NCBI RefSeq assembly: GCF_029267515.1
Contig: NZ_JAJUIS010000002.1
Location: 62,001 to 126,000 of the forward strand
DNA from: Seleniivibrio woodruffii
GTDB lineage: Bacteria; Chrysiogenota; Deferribacteres; Deferribacterales; Geovibrionaceae
DNA: 64,000 bases
Direction of reading: 5' to 3'
A program made the translations under genes and the position numbers. How positions within the stretch are numbered: the stretch's first letter is position 1; each line of letters starts with the position of its first letter. The notes beneath the pieces are model-generated. The model did not search any database. It was not told the DNA's origin and saw nothing but the letters and a program-made list of their open reading frames with translations. This document shows positions 1 to 10,717 of this stretch, piece after piece.

Positions 1-52
1 AATTTTACGCGCTTTGGTATTATCATGCTCCTAAATCTTCATATAGAGGGAT

Positions 53-1678
53 ATGATGGCTAAATTCAAAGTTCTTGTTACCGACCACATCTCACCGGAC
101 GGTATAGACATTTTGAGAGCGGAAGGCGACATACAAGTCGATATCATGGCGGGTATCAAGAATGCCGAGCTGAAAAAGATAATAGGCGAGTATGACGCGA
201 TAATCACAAGAAGCGGCACGACAGTTGACGCAGATCTTATTGAAAATCCGGGGAAACTGAAGATTATCGGACGTGCAGGCGTAGGTCTTGACAACGTTGA
301 TATCGAAGCGGCAAGCATGAAAGGCATTATCGTTATGAACGCCCCCACTGGCAACACACTGGCTGCCTGCGAACTGACCATGGGGATGATGCTTTCCGTG
401 GTTCGTAAGATACCCACCGCAAACCAGGTTACAAAAGCCGGCGAGTGGGACAGAAAAAGATTTATGGGTATGCAGCTTTACAAAAAGACTCTCGCAGTTG
501 TCGGTCTCGGACGTATCGGCGGCAACGTCGCCAAAAGATGCAAGGCTTTCGAAATGAAGGTCGTTGCGTTCGACCCGTATATCAAACAATCAAAAGCGGA
601 CGCTCTCGGCGTCGAGCTTTGCGAAACCCTTGAACAGGCTATATCTCAGGCGGATGTTATCACTTTCCACACCCCTCTGACAGAGGAAACAAGAAACCTC
701 ATCACGGCAAAAGAGATTTCAAAGATGAAGGACGGTGTCGTTATCATTAACTGCGCGCGCGGCGGTATAGTTAACGAGCTTGACCTTGTTGCTGCCTGCA
801 AATCAGGAAAGGTGCTGGCTGCGGGACTCGACGTTTTCGTAAGCGAACCCCCCGTTAACCACCCCTTCTTCGAAGTTGATAACATATATGTTACTCCTCA
901 CATCGGCGCGAACACTCAGGAAGGTCAGTACGGCGTTGCCGTTATTATCGCAGAGCAGGTTAAAAACGCTCTCCACGGACGCTCATACCGCAACGCGGTA
1001 AACATTCCTTTCATGAAGTCACAGCTCCCCGAAGAGATGCAGAAATATTTCGAACTCATGGAGAGCATGGGACACCTTGCGGCGCAGGTCGTTAAGGGCA
1101 GACCGGAATCAATTGAGTTCACAATGGTCGGACCCAAGTTTGAAGAGGATTTCGGCGAAAGAACGTTCGATACACCCTTTAACTTCCAGCCTTTCACCAT
1201 TGCAGGTCTGAAAGGTTTTATGGAGGTGGCAGTTAAAGAGAACGTATCCTTCATCAACGCTCCCTACGTTGCAAAAGAGCGCAGCATAGACATACTTGAG
1301 ACCAGAACCAACTCATATGGTAAATTCAACGATCTCGTTGTCATAAAAGTTAAAACCGACAAAGAGGAAAAGACGCTCGGCGGTACGGTTTTCAATGATG
1401 GCATCGGACGTATCCTTACATACGACAACTACTATCTCGACCTTATCGGCGAGGGAACTTATCTGTATTTCAAAAATATGGACAGACCAGGCATGATAGG
1501 CAAACTGGGAACCATCCTCGGCAACAACAACATCAACATTGCCGATTTTGAACTCTCCAGAGAAGCCGAAGGAACAGCCGTTGGCTTCGTCCGTGTTGAT
1601 AACAAGATACCCTCCGAGGTTGTTAAGGAGATTCTCGCCCTCGACGGCATGATGGAAGTTAAAGCCGTCACACTTTAA
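53..1678 (+). CDS. serA: D-3-phosphoglycerate dehydrogenase
   Basis: 541-aa ORF; NAD-binding GLGRIGGNVAKR, PHIGANTQEGQ segment and C-terminal ACT-like domain (MDRPGMIGKLGTILGNNNINIADFELSR). Start possibly 56. Confidence 0.96.
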   Translation: MMAKFKVLVTDHISPDGIDILRAEGDIQVDIMAGIKNAELKKIIGEYDAIITRSGTTVDADLIENPGKLKIIGRAGVGLDNVDIEAASMKGIIVMNAPTGNTLAACELTMGMMLSVVRKIPTANQVTKAGEWDRKRFMGMQLYKKTLAVVGLGRIGGNVAKRCKAFEMKVVAFDPYIKQSKADALGVELCETLEQAISQADVITFHTPLTEETRNLITAKEISKMKDGVVIINCARGGIVNELDLVAACKSGKVLAAGLDVFVSEPPVNHPFFEVDNIYVTPHIGANTQEGQYGVAVIIAEQVKNALHGRSYRNAVNIPFMKSQLPEEMQKYFELMESMGHLAAQVVKGRPESIEFTMVGPKFEEDFGERTFDTPFNFQPFTIAGLKGFMEVAVKENVSFINAPYVAKERSIDILETRTNSYGKFNDLVVIKVKTDKEEKTLGGTVFNDGIGRILTYDNYYLDLIGEGTYLYFKNMDRPGMIGKLGTILGNNNINIADFELSREAEGTAVGFVRVDNKIPSEVVKEILALDGMMEVKAVTL

Positions 1679-2070
1679 TGATAACACTGAATATCAATAC
1701 ATCTGCCCGCTGTCAGCTTGTGGACATCACCCGTGATGTGGAAAACAGGCTGACAGCCCAAGGGCTGCAGGACGGCATTGTCGTCATCTATACTCCGCAC
1801 ACCACATCGGCAATCACTATCAATGAAAACGCAGACCCCGACGTTCAGACTGATATGAACGCATTTCTTTCAAAACTCATTCCGGTATCAAGGGATTTCA
1901 GACACGTTGAAGGGAACTCCGACAGCCACATCAAGGCATCGCTTGTGGGCGCGTCGGAAACTGTGATAGTTGAAAACGGCAGGCTCGTTCTCGGCACATG
2001 GCAGGGCATATATTTCTGTGAGTTCGACGGACCCAGAAACCGCAAAGTCCATCTGAAATTCATCGGCTAA
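1678..2070 (+). CDS. YjbQ/UPF0047 family protein (secondary thiamine-phosphate synthase-like)
   Basis: 130 aa; YTPHTTSAITINENADPDV, HxEGNSDSHIKASLVG and GTWQGIYFCEFDGPR motifs of the YjbQ family; overlaps the serA stop. Confidence 0.92.
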   Translation: MITLNINTSARCQLVDITRDVENRLTAQGLQDGIVVIYTPHTTSAITINENADPDVQTDMNAFLSKLIPVSRDFRHVEGNSDSHIKASLVGASETVIVENGRLVLGTWQGIYFCEFDGPRNRKVHLKFIG

Positions 2071-2834
2071 TGAACACATTTTTTAATCTTAAAAACACTG
2101 ATAAAGTAAGTTTAAGCCAAATTGTAAGGGTCTCTAGTGAAACGTGGGTTCATGAAAACGGGTTTTGTGCAAACTGTCTCTGCGGTCTTAATAAATTCCC
2201 AAATAACAAACCTGTTGCTGATTTTTTCTGTCCTGAGTGCGGAGAACAATTTGAATTGAAATCAAAAAAGAACAAGTTTGGGAATAAAATAACTGATGGT
2301 GCCTATGAATCCATGGTTTCCAGAATAAACTCGTCGGATAACCCCAATTTTTTCTTTATGTCATACAACCTCGTTGAAATGACTGTAAATGATTTGATTT
2401 TGATTCCTAAACATATTTTTGAAATAAATCTAATTGAGCGCAGAAAACCATTAAATTCAACCGCTAAACGCGCAGGCTGGGTTGGATGTAATATTCTGTT
2501 TAATATGATACCGGAATACACAAAAGTATATTACATCAAAAGTGGGTCTGTAATGTCTCGCAATGAAATTAACTTTAAATGGAATCAATTAACTTTTTTC
2601 AAATCACAGGATTTACGTGATTCTAAAGGATGGCTGCTGGATGTTATTCTTTGTATCGAAAAGCTAGGAAGAAAAGAATTTAATCTTAATGATATTTATT
2701 CATTTGAATCATGGCTAAAGAACAGACATGAAAGAAATAATAATATTCGCGCAAAAATCAGGCAACAGCTTCAAGTGTTGCGGGACAGGCAATATTTAGA
2801 ATTTACTTCCAGAGGACTTTACAAAGTTCTGTGA
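2070..2834 (+). CDS. DpnI-like type II (methyl-directed) restriction endonuclease
   Basis: 254 aa; VADFFCPECGEQFELKSKK (PD-(D/E)xK core with Cys pairs), TDGAYESMVSRINSSDNPNFFFMSYN, RRKPLNSTAKRAGWVGCNI and C-terminal winged-helix IRAKIRQQLQVLRDRQYLEF, all closely resembling recalled DpnI; more AT-rich than its flanks. Confidence 0.93.
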   Translation: MNTFFNLKNTDKVSLSQIVRVSSETWVHENGFCANCLCGLNKFPNNKPVADFFCPECGEQFELKSKKNKFGNKITDGAYESMVSRINSSDNPNFFFMSYNLVEMTVNDLILIPKHIFEINLIERRKPLNSTAKRAGWVGCNILFNMIPEYTKVYYIKSGSVMSRNEINFKWNQLTFFKSQDLRDSKGWLLDVILCIEKLGRKEFNLNDIYSFESWLKNRHERNNNIRAKIRQQLQVLRDRQYLEFTSRGLYKVL

Positions 2835-2843
2835 AAGTAGCTC

Positions 2844-3794
2844 TTAGCCGCAGACATCCTCGCCCATAAGAACTGTGAACTTATTGCGTCCGGTTGACTT
2901 GCTCAGATAGAGCGCCTTATCCGCAACGCCGACCATAAACTCCACGTCTGTATAGCATTTATGATAAGGAGTTATTCCTGTGCTGAACGTTATCTGAAAC
3001 TGTTCCCCGTTGCTTTCGAAAATGGTCGCAGCAAGTTTGGTGCGTATCCTCTCAACAGCCATGATGGAATGTTCAAGGTCGGTTTCTGTAAAGATGATCG
3101 CGAACTCCTCTCCGCCGTAACGGGATGCGAGGTCGGTTGAGCGGATGCACTCTTTTATCGTGTTGGCGTATACTTTGAGAACTTCGTCGCCTTTAAGGTG
3201 ACCGAAATTATCATTTACCTTCTTAAAGAAGTCTATATCCATGAGAGCAAGGCAGAAATGGTTGTTGTAGCGTTCGGAGCGCTGCATCTCGTCTTTCAGT
3301 TTGTCTTTGAAATATGAGTGGTTGTAGAGCAGGGTGAGACCGTCTTTTTTCGCCATCTGCTCAAGGAACTCGTTCTGTTCCAGAACGTTTGTGGATGCGA
3401 ATGCCAGCTCAAATATCGTTGATTCCAGCTCTTCTGTCTTCTCTTCCAACTCAAGTTTGATGCTTCTGTGCTGTTTCAGCGTATTGAAACGTATCTCAAT
3501 CTCTTTTTCAGGGTCTTCCTTCAGGCAGAACACGAAATAGTATTCCTTTGAAAGTTCAAGCAGGATTGCATCATGGAGCTTATCGGAGATGAACAGGAAA
3601 AAATTGTTTGTTTTCAGCAGCTCTTTTATAGAACCGATGCTGTCGTCTTCGCATATTTCAAAGACGACAAGCTCGCGGTTTATATTCTCGATTTCATCGG
3701 CAGACATGAACTGCGCCTGAGTGAATATCTGCGCAATGTGCTGTCTGATGTTTTCTGTTTTGGCTCTCGCTGTAACTTTTGTGTTATTCGGCAT
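2844..3794 (-). CDS. Diguanylate cyclase (GGDEF domain, poorly conserved N-terminal region)
   Basis: 316 aa; DGLTLLYNHSYF, ALMDIDFFKKVNDNFGHLKGDEVL and intact RYGGEEFAIIF. Confidence 0.93.
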   Translation of the reverse strand: MPNNTKVTARAKTENIRQHIAQIFTQAQFMSADEIENINRELVVFEICEDDSIGSIKELLKTNNFFLFISDKLHDAILLELSKEYYFVFCLKEDPEKEIEIRFNTLKQHRSIKLELEEKTEELESTIFELAFASTNVLEQNEFLEQMAKKDGLTLLYNHSYFKDKLKDEMQRSERYNNHFCLALMDIDFFKKVNDNFGHLKGDEVLKVYANTIKECIRSTDLASRYGGEEFAIIFTETDLEHSIMAVERIRTKLAATIFESNGEQFQITFSTGITPYHKCYTDVEFMVGVADKALYLSKSTGRNKFTVLMGEDVCG

Positions 3795-5253
3795 CCTCAG
3801 GCCTCATGTGGGGAAATAGTATAACGTCGCGGATGGACTGGCTGTCTGTGAAAAGCATGACAAGCCTGTCAATGCCGAGACCGGCGCCTGCGGTGGGGGG
3901 AAGACCGTATTCCAGAGCACGGATGTAGTCTGTATCCATCATGCAGGCTTCTTCGTCGCCGGCTTCTTTTGCGGCAACCTGTTTAGCAAATCTCTCATAT
4001 TGGTCAATGGGGTCGTTAAGCTCATTGAAACCATTGGCAAGCTCAAATCCTCCCATAAAAAGTTCAAATCTTTCAGTGGTTTCCGGGTCGTCTTTTTTGG
4101 ACTTGGCAAGGGGGGAAACCTCTTTCGGGTAGTCGATTATAAAAGTGGGATTGATAAGTGTGTGCTCAATCAACTCTTCGAAGATCTCCATAATAATTTT
4201 GCCTTTGCCCCATTCCTTCTGTACTTTTATACCAATTTTGGTAGCTGCATTTTCTGCCGATTCTCTGTCTTTAAGCATGTCTTCGGTGATGCTGCTGCCT
4301 TTAACAATGGCTTCCTGCATGGTCATTCTTGCCCAGGGGCTTTCAAGGTCTATCACGTTTCCGCCGAAAGTTATCTCTTTCTTACCGTAGAGTTTTTCAG
4401 CAATTTTCTGGCACATTTCCTCAATCATGTCCATGAGGCCGTGATAGTCGTTGTAAGCATTATACCACTCTATCATGGTAAATTCAGGATTATGTCTTGT
4501 AGACAGTCCTTCATTTCTGAAATTTCTGTTGATTTCGAAAATCCTCTCGAATCCGCCGACCACCAGACGCTTGAGATAAAGCTCCGGCGCGATGCGCAGA
4601 TAAAGGGGCATGTCCAGTGCGTTGTGATGCGTTATGAAAGGTTTGGCGGTTGCGCCGCCGACGATGGGGTGCATCATGGGGGTTTCCACTTCAAAGAAGT
4701 CTTTATCTATGAAAAATTTTCTGACTTCCTGAACAATGATGCTGCGTTTTCTGAAAGTTTCCTTCACATCCTCATTAACTATAAGGTCAACGTACCTTTG
4801 GCGGTAGCGTGTTTCTATGTCTTTGAGACCGTGCCATTTTTCCGGCAGGTCGCGGAGTGCTTTCGTGAGAAGGCGGAACTCTTTCGCGCAGATTGTCAGC
4901 TCGCCTGTTTTTGTTTTGAACAGGAATCCTTTGATGCCGATTATGTCGCCGACGTCAGTAAGGTCGAAAGCCGCATACTGTTCGTCGGATATTTCCCCTT
5001 TTTTAACATATACCTGAATGATGCCTGTGCGGTCTTTAACAGTAAGAAACGCCGCTTTTCCGAAGGGGCGCAAAGCCATTATTCTGCCTGCTACGTCGAA
5101 CCATACATCCTGTGCCGGCAGGTTCTCTTTTTCTGTTTCCGCGTATTGTGCTGTAATTTCTGCAATGTCGTTCGCTACTTTATGATAATTGACAAACGGC
5201 TGTTCTGAAAGCTCTTTCAGCTTCTGCATTTTATCAAGACGGTGTTGTTCCAT
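3784..5253 (-). CDS. lysS: Lysyl-tRNA synthetase, class II
   Basis: OB-fold plus class II motifs (FRNEGLSTRHNPEFTMIEWYNAY; GLGIDRLVMLFTDSQSIRDVILFPHMRPE). Track ORF extends to 5328; MEQHRLDKMQKL start at 5253 preferred. Confidence 0.96.
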   Translation of the reverse strand: MEQHRLDKMQKLKELSEQPFVNYHKVANDIAEITAQYAETEKENLPAQDVWFDVAGRIMALRPFGKAAFLTVKDRTGIIQVYVKKGEISDEQYAAFDLTDVGDIIGIKGFLFKTKTGELTICAKEFRLLTKALRDLPEKWHGLKDIETRYRQRYVDLIVNEDVKETFRKRSIIVQEVRKFFIDKDFFEVETPMMHPIVGGATAKPFITHHNALDMPLYLRIAPELYLKRLVVGGFERIFEINRNFRNEGLSTRHNPEFTMIEWYNAYNDYHGLMDMIEEMCQKIAEKLYGKKEITFGGNVIDLESPWARMTMQEAIVKGSSITEDMLKDRESAENAATKIGIKVQKEWGKGKIIMEIFEELIEHTLINPTFIIDYPKEVSPLAKSKKDDPETTERFELFMGGFELANGFNELNDPIDQYERFAKQVAAKEAGDEEACMMDTDYIRALEYGLPPTAGAGLGIDRLVMLFTDSQSIRDVILFPHMRPEDAE

Positions 5254-5435
5254 TGAATCTGAGATCTCCTGATAAGTTGATTTATTTTGACTGTTTATAC
5301 CATAACTGCATATGCCTTCAAAGTGCAAATAAAAAATGCATCATATTTCATTTTATTTATTTGACACAGTATATAAAAATCACTAATCTAAAAAAGCAGA
5401 TAAATTCCTTTGTTTCGTTATATTAATTCACTTGA

Positions 5436-6527
<1,092 letters not shown>

Positions 6528-6528
6528 G

Positions 6529-7341
6529 GTGTCGGCAGCGGGGCAGATGAAACTTTGGAAAAAAACACTTATCGCTTTTATCGCCCTGCTCATCCTTGTT
6601 ATCATTCAGGCGAGAAATCCTGAGATAAAAGGACCGTTCAGGGGCGTAATCGGCAACTTCGTTAATCCGTTTGTGTATTACACTGAAAAAACGTTCAGCT
6701 TTTTCAGCGATATATGGAGCGGGTACATTAATCTGGTGGACGTGCGCAGGCAAAACGACAGACTGAAGCAGGCGAACGGCGAACTTATGCTCGAAAACTC
6801 ACTTCTGCGGGAGCAGGTGAAGGAACACGGACGCATAGCCAGACTTCTGAAGTTCAAAAACTATTCAGATCTCGATTTCGTTCCGGCATCCGTTGTCGGG
6901 CGCAACGTAAAAGGCTATCTGAAATTCATCGTTATCGACAGAGGCAGCCGCGACGGCATCAAACGTCAGGATCCGGTTATAAGCTATAACGGTCTTGTGG
7001 GCATGGTGCGCGAGGTTTATGCGGACAGCGCAGAGGTGGAGGTTGTTTTAAGCCCCGCCAGCAACGTTTCTGTTATGAACAACAGAACCCGCACCGTGGG
7101 CATAGTCCGAGGAAACGGTCACGGCAGTATGGCTGTTGATTTCTACGACAGGCTTGACAATGTCAAAAAAGGCGACACGATGGTCACTTCCGGTCTGGGC
7201 GGAGTATATCCCAAAGGACTGGTGGTCGGCTATGTCAGCGATGTGAAAACCGCTGAAACCGGACTTTTCAAGATAATGACACTCAATTCTAAGGTCAGGT
7301 TTGAAAAACTTGAAAATGTACTGGTGATAAGACAGCGATGA
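6529..7341 (+). CDS. mreC: Rod shape-determining protein MreC
   Basis: N-terminal TM, coiled coil and MreC beta domain (GLVGMVREVYADSAEVEVVLSP); position directly after mreB. Confidence 0.93.
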   Translation: MSAAGQMKLWKKTLIAFIALLILVIIQARNPEIKGPFRGVIGNFVNPFVYYTEKTFSFFSDIWSGYINLVDVRRQNDRLKQANGELMLENSLLREQVKEHGRIARLLKFKNYSDLDFVPASVVGRNVKGYLKFIVIDRGSRDGIKRQDPVISYNGLVGMVREVYADSAEVEVVLSPASNVSVMNNRTRTVGIVRGNGHGSMAVDFYDRLDNVKKGDTMVTSGLGGVYPKGLVVGYVSDVKTAETGLFKIMTLNSKVRFEKLENVLVIRQR

Positions 7342-7808
7342 AAAGCATCAACTATCTTTATCCGGCAATATTTTTTGCGCTCATTTTCGGTCATATAATT
7401 ACGCTGGTTTGGGCGTTTGTTTTTTCAAATTTTGATTTTGCAGTGGTGATTTTTCTTCTCATCTACGAAATGATAGATGAAGACAACTATATATGGCTTT
7501 CCGTTCTTTTCGGGGTTTACACAGATTATGCGCGCAACGGATTTTTCGGTCCCGGAGTCATGCTGTTTCTTGCGTTTTCAATCTCAAGGTTTAAAGCCGA
7601 TATTGTTATGGATATGACCAAATTTAATTCGAAGGTGCTGCTGTTCACTTTTATTTCCGCTGTCTACTGCATTTTTAACGCTGCCCTTTCCGGTTACGAC
7701 CCTGAAACGGTTTTGAAAATGACAGTCACAAGAACGGTTATAAACGTTGCCGTTGCGATAGGAATCGTGAAACTCTCGGAGTACAGAATTGCTTTTAAGA
7801 ACGCTTAA
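7338..7808 (+). CDS. mreD: Rod shape-determining protein MreD
   Basis: 156-aa multi-TM protein between mreC and mrdA. Confidence 0.82.
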   Translation: MKSINYLYPAIFFALIFGHIITLVWAFVFSNFDFAVVIFLLIYEMIDEDNYIWLSVLFGVYTDYARNGFFGPGVMLFLAFSISRFKADIVMDMTKFNSKVLLFTFISAVYCIFNAALSGYDPETVLKMTVTRTVINVAVAIGIVKLSEYRIAFKNA

Positions 7809-9630
7809 AGACGAGATACTTGATTATTTCAAAAAGCGCGCCATGTTCGGATATGTGGTGCTCGGTCTTTTCTTTGCGTTCCTGGCTCTGCGTCTTTTTT
7901 ACATGCAGGTCATAAGTTACGAAAAATTCAAACAGCTTTCAGAAAACAACCGTATCCGTATCGTCCGCATAAAGGCCGACAGAGGATTTATCAAGGACGT
8001 AAGGGGACGGCTTCTCGTTAAAAACTCACCAAGCTACGAGCTGAAAATCGTGAAAGAGGACGTTAAAGACCTCAACGCCATTCTTGATAAGCTGGCGAAG
8101 GTTCTCCCTATAGATAAGAAATACGCTATAAAGCAGGTGGAGAAATCCTATCTTTATGAACCTGCTGTCATTCTTCGCGGTCTGTCATTCAATCAGGTTG
8201 CGGAGATAATGGAACACTCCGACGATTATGCCGGTGTTGAGATAGGGCTTGAAGCCGTCCGAAGTTATATGGACAGCAGAGCGTTCAGCCACATCCTCGG
8301 TTATATGTCAGAAGTTAACGAACAGGAGCTCAGAGACAGCGCCTATTATCGTTCCGGCGATATGCTTGGTAAGACCGGAGTTGAAAAAGTATATGAAAAA
8401 CAGCTCAGAGGCGATGATGGTGCCAGACAGGTTGAAGTTGATTCATACGGACGACCTGTCGAGATACTTTCAGAGAAGGCGAGTGTTCCGGGTGAAAACA
8501 TAACACTCACCGTCGATTATGACGTTCAGACTTTCCTGCACAGACTGATGGACGGCAAAAAAGGTGCTGTCGTGGTTATGGATGTGAACAATTTCGATGT
8601 GCTTGCTCTCTATTCAGCGCCCGCATTCGATCTTATGTCGTTCACACCGTTTGCAACTTCTCAGGATAGGCTGGCTATCATAAAAGACCCTTCCAAACCG
8701 CTCCTTAACAGAGCCATTGAGGGTCGTTACCCTCCCGGATCCGTCTATAAGGTACTTATGGCGGTTATGGGGCTTATGGAGCATAAAATAAATCCGGACA
8801 GCAGATTCACCTGTACCGGAGAGATGCAGTACGGCAATTTCAAATATAAATGCTGGAAAAAAGAGGGGCACGGGACCATAAATCTCGTTCAGGCAATTGA
8901 GGAATCGTGCGACGTATATTTCTATAACCTCGGTCTTATACTTGGTATTGATACAATTTACGACTATTCCACAAGGCTGTCGCTCGGCGTGAAAACAGGT
9001 ATAGCTCTGCCAAACGAGAAATCAGGATTTTTCCCAGGCAGACAGTGGAAAAAAGAGGTTCGCCACGAGGGCTGGTACCCTGGAGAAACGATAATAACAT
9101 CAATCGGTCAGGGCTATATGGCGACAACCCCAATACAGATTGCCGTTATGCTCGGAGGTATTTTCAATGGGGGACACATATACACTCCAAATCTTGTCAG
9201 ATACCTTGAAAATCCATCAACCGGGCATGTGCGTGAACCAGTCCGAAATCTTAAAAACAAGGTGCATATTGATAAATGGGCGGCAAACGTCGCTATGAAA
9301 GGTATGGTTAAAGTGGTTGAGGGCGAACACGCCACCGGCTACAGGGCTAATGTTCCCGGAGTTCATATCGGCGGAAAAACCGGTACGGCGCAGGTTGTAA
9401 GCCTTAAACGTACCGAGGATATGGACGAGGATGATATTCCTGAGCATTACAGAGACCACTCGTGGTTTGCCGCTGTTTTCCCGGCGGAAAACCCGAAATA
9501 TGTCGCGGTTGCGATGATAGAGCACGGCGGAGCCGGCAGTAAGGGCGCAGCACCCATTGTCGGAGCATTAGTAAATAAAATGGCGGATCTTGGCTATGTT
9601 AAGCGTGAAACTGGACAGGAAGCACATTGA
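7789..9630 (+). CDS. mrdA: Penicillin-binding protein 2
   Basis: Transpeptidase motifs YPPGSVYKV (SxxK), SCDVYFY and GGKTGTAQV; PBP dimerisation domain; upstream of rodA. Confidence 0.95.
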   Translation: MLLRTLKDEILDYFKKRAMFGYVVLGLFFAFLALRLFYMQVISYEKFKQLSENNRIRIVRIKADRGFIKDVRGRLLVKNSPSYELKIVKEDVKDLNAILDKLAKVLPIDKKYAIKQVEKSYLYEPAVILRGLSFNQVAEIMEHSDDYAGVEIGLEAVRSYMDSRAFSHILGYMSEVNEQELRDSAYYRSGDMLGKTGVEKVYEKQLRGDDGARQVEVDSYGRPVEILSEKASVPGENITLTVDYDVQTFLHRLMDGKKGAVVVMDVNNFDVLALYSAPAFDLMSFTPFATSQDRLAIIKDPSKPLLNRAIEGRYPPGSVYKVLMAVMGLMEHKINPDSRFTCTGEMQYGNFKYKCWKKEGHGTINLVQAIEESCDVYFYNLGLILGIDTIYDYSTRLSLGVKTGIALPNEKSGFFPGRQWKKEVRHEGWYPGETIITSIGQGYMATTPIQIAVMLGGIFNGGHIYTPNLVRYLENPSTGHVREPVRNLKNKVHIDKWAANVAMKGMVKVVEGEHATGYRANVPGVHIGGKTGTAQVVSLKRTEDMDEDDIPEHYRDHSWFAAVFPAENPKYVAVAMIEHGGAGSKGAAPIVGALVNKMADLGYVKRETGQEAH

Positions 9631-10717
9631 GAATTTTGATGTCGTTCTGTTCGCACTTCTCTTTCTGATAACGACTCTCGGCATTTTCGCCATTTATAGC
9701 GCGGGGTTTGACCCTGTGGACGGTAAAGTGCGCAATTTCTGGCTGAAACAGTTCTATTTCCTCATACTGGGGTATTTTTTGTTTTTTGCTTTCAGCGCAA
9801 TAGGTTACAAAAAACTTGTTAAATATTCCTATGTGCTTTATGCTCTTGGTCTTATTATATTGGCGGCGGTTCTCGCCATGGGACATGAGGGAAAGGGTGC
9901 CGTGCGCTGGATATCCGTTGCCGGCATACGCATACAGCCCTCTGAGTTCTTTAAGTTCATCTGGATGATAGTTCTGGCAAGGCTCTACATAGATTTCACA
10001 ATGAACAAGTACGGTATGCTGGATATAATAAAAAAACTGTTTATCGCCATGCCTCCGTTTGTTCTGGTTTTCCTCCAGCCCGACCTCGGTACCGGAGGAA
10101 CCTATCTTGCCGTATGGGGAATTGTGCTGCTTTTTATCGGCATAAAGCGCATGACGCTGGTAATTATTGTCACCAGCCTTGTGTTTGCTGCGCCGATACT
10201 CTGGACGCACATGAAGCCTTATCAGAAGCAGAGGGTTGAGACGTTCCTTAATCCGGAGGCGGATCCTTTCGGTTCCGGATATCACGTTATACAGTCAAAG
10301 ATAGCCATCGGTTCAGGCGGTCTTTTCGGCAAAGGATTTATGAACGGAACCCAGTCCCACCTGAAATTCATACCTGAGCGCCACACCGACTTCATTTTCG
10401 CGGTTATTGCGGAGGAGTTCGGTTTTATCGGTGCGTGTGTGGTGATTCTCTTATTTACAGGGCTGGTTTTCCGTATAATTTATGTAGGCATAAACTCGAA
10501 AGAATCGGCGGGAAAGCTGGTTTGTGTGGCTGCCGGTGCTATTTTCTTTTTCCAGTTTTTCGTGAACCTCGCAATGACAGTTGGTATGATGCCTGTTGTT
10601 GGTATTCCTATGCCGATGGTCAGTTACGGGGGTTCTTCCCTTATCACGTTCATGTCCATTCTCGGCATAGTGAACAGTGTGGCCATGAGGCGTTTTGACA
10701 GTCCCAGTGAGGTATAA
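9596..10717 (+). CDS. rodA: Rod shape-determining protein RodA (SEDS glycosyltransferase)
   Basis: Multi-TM SEDS family; IQPSEFFKFIWMI, PDLGTGGTYLAV, FIPERHTDFIFAVIAEEFGFIG, MPMVSYGGSSLITFM. Track start 9590; ATG at 9596. Confidence 0.96.
   Translation: MLSVKLDRKHIENFDVVLFALLFLITTLGIFAIYSAGFDPVDGKVRNFWLKQFYFLILGYFLFFAFSAIGYKKLVKYSYVLYALGLIILAAVLAMGHEGKGAVRWISVAGIRIQPSEFFKFIWMIVLARLYIDFTMNKYGMLDIIKKLFIAMPPFVLVFLQPDLGTGGTYLAVWGIVLLFIGIKRMTLVIIVTSLVFAAPILWTHMKPYQKQRVETFLNPEADPFGSGYHVIQSKIAIGSGGLFGKGFMNGTQSHLKFIPERHTDFIFAVIAEEFGFIGACVVILLFTGLVFRIIYVGINSKESAGKLVCVAAGAIFFFQFFVNLAMTVGMMPVVGIPMPMVSYGGSSLITFMSILGIVNSVAMRRFDSPSEV

Noticed and set aside
4000-5208. 402-aa + strand ORF in the track
   Set aside because: Antisense shadow of lysS; Phe/Cys-rich, low-plausibility sequence with no recognisable domain.
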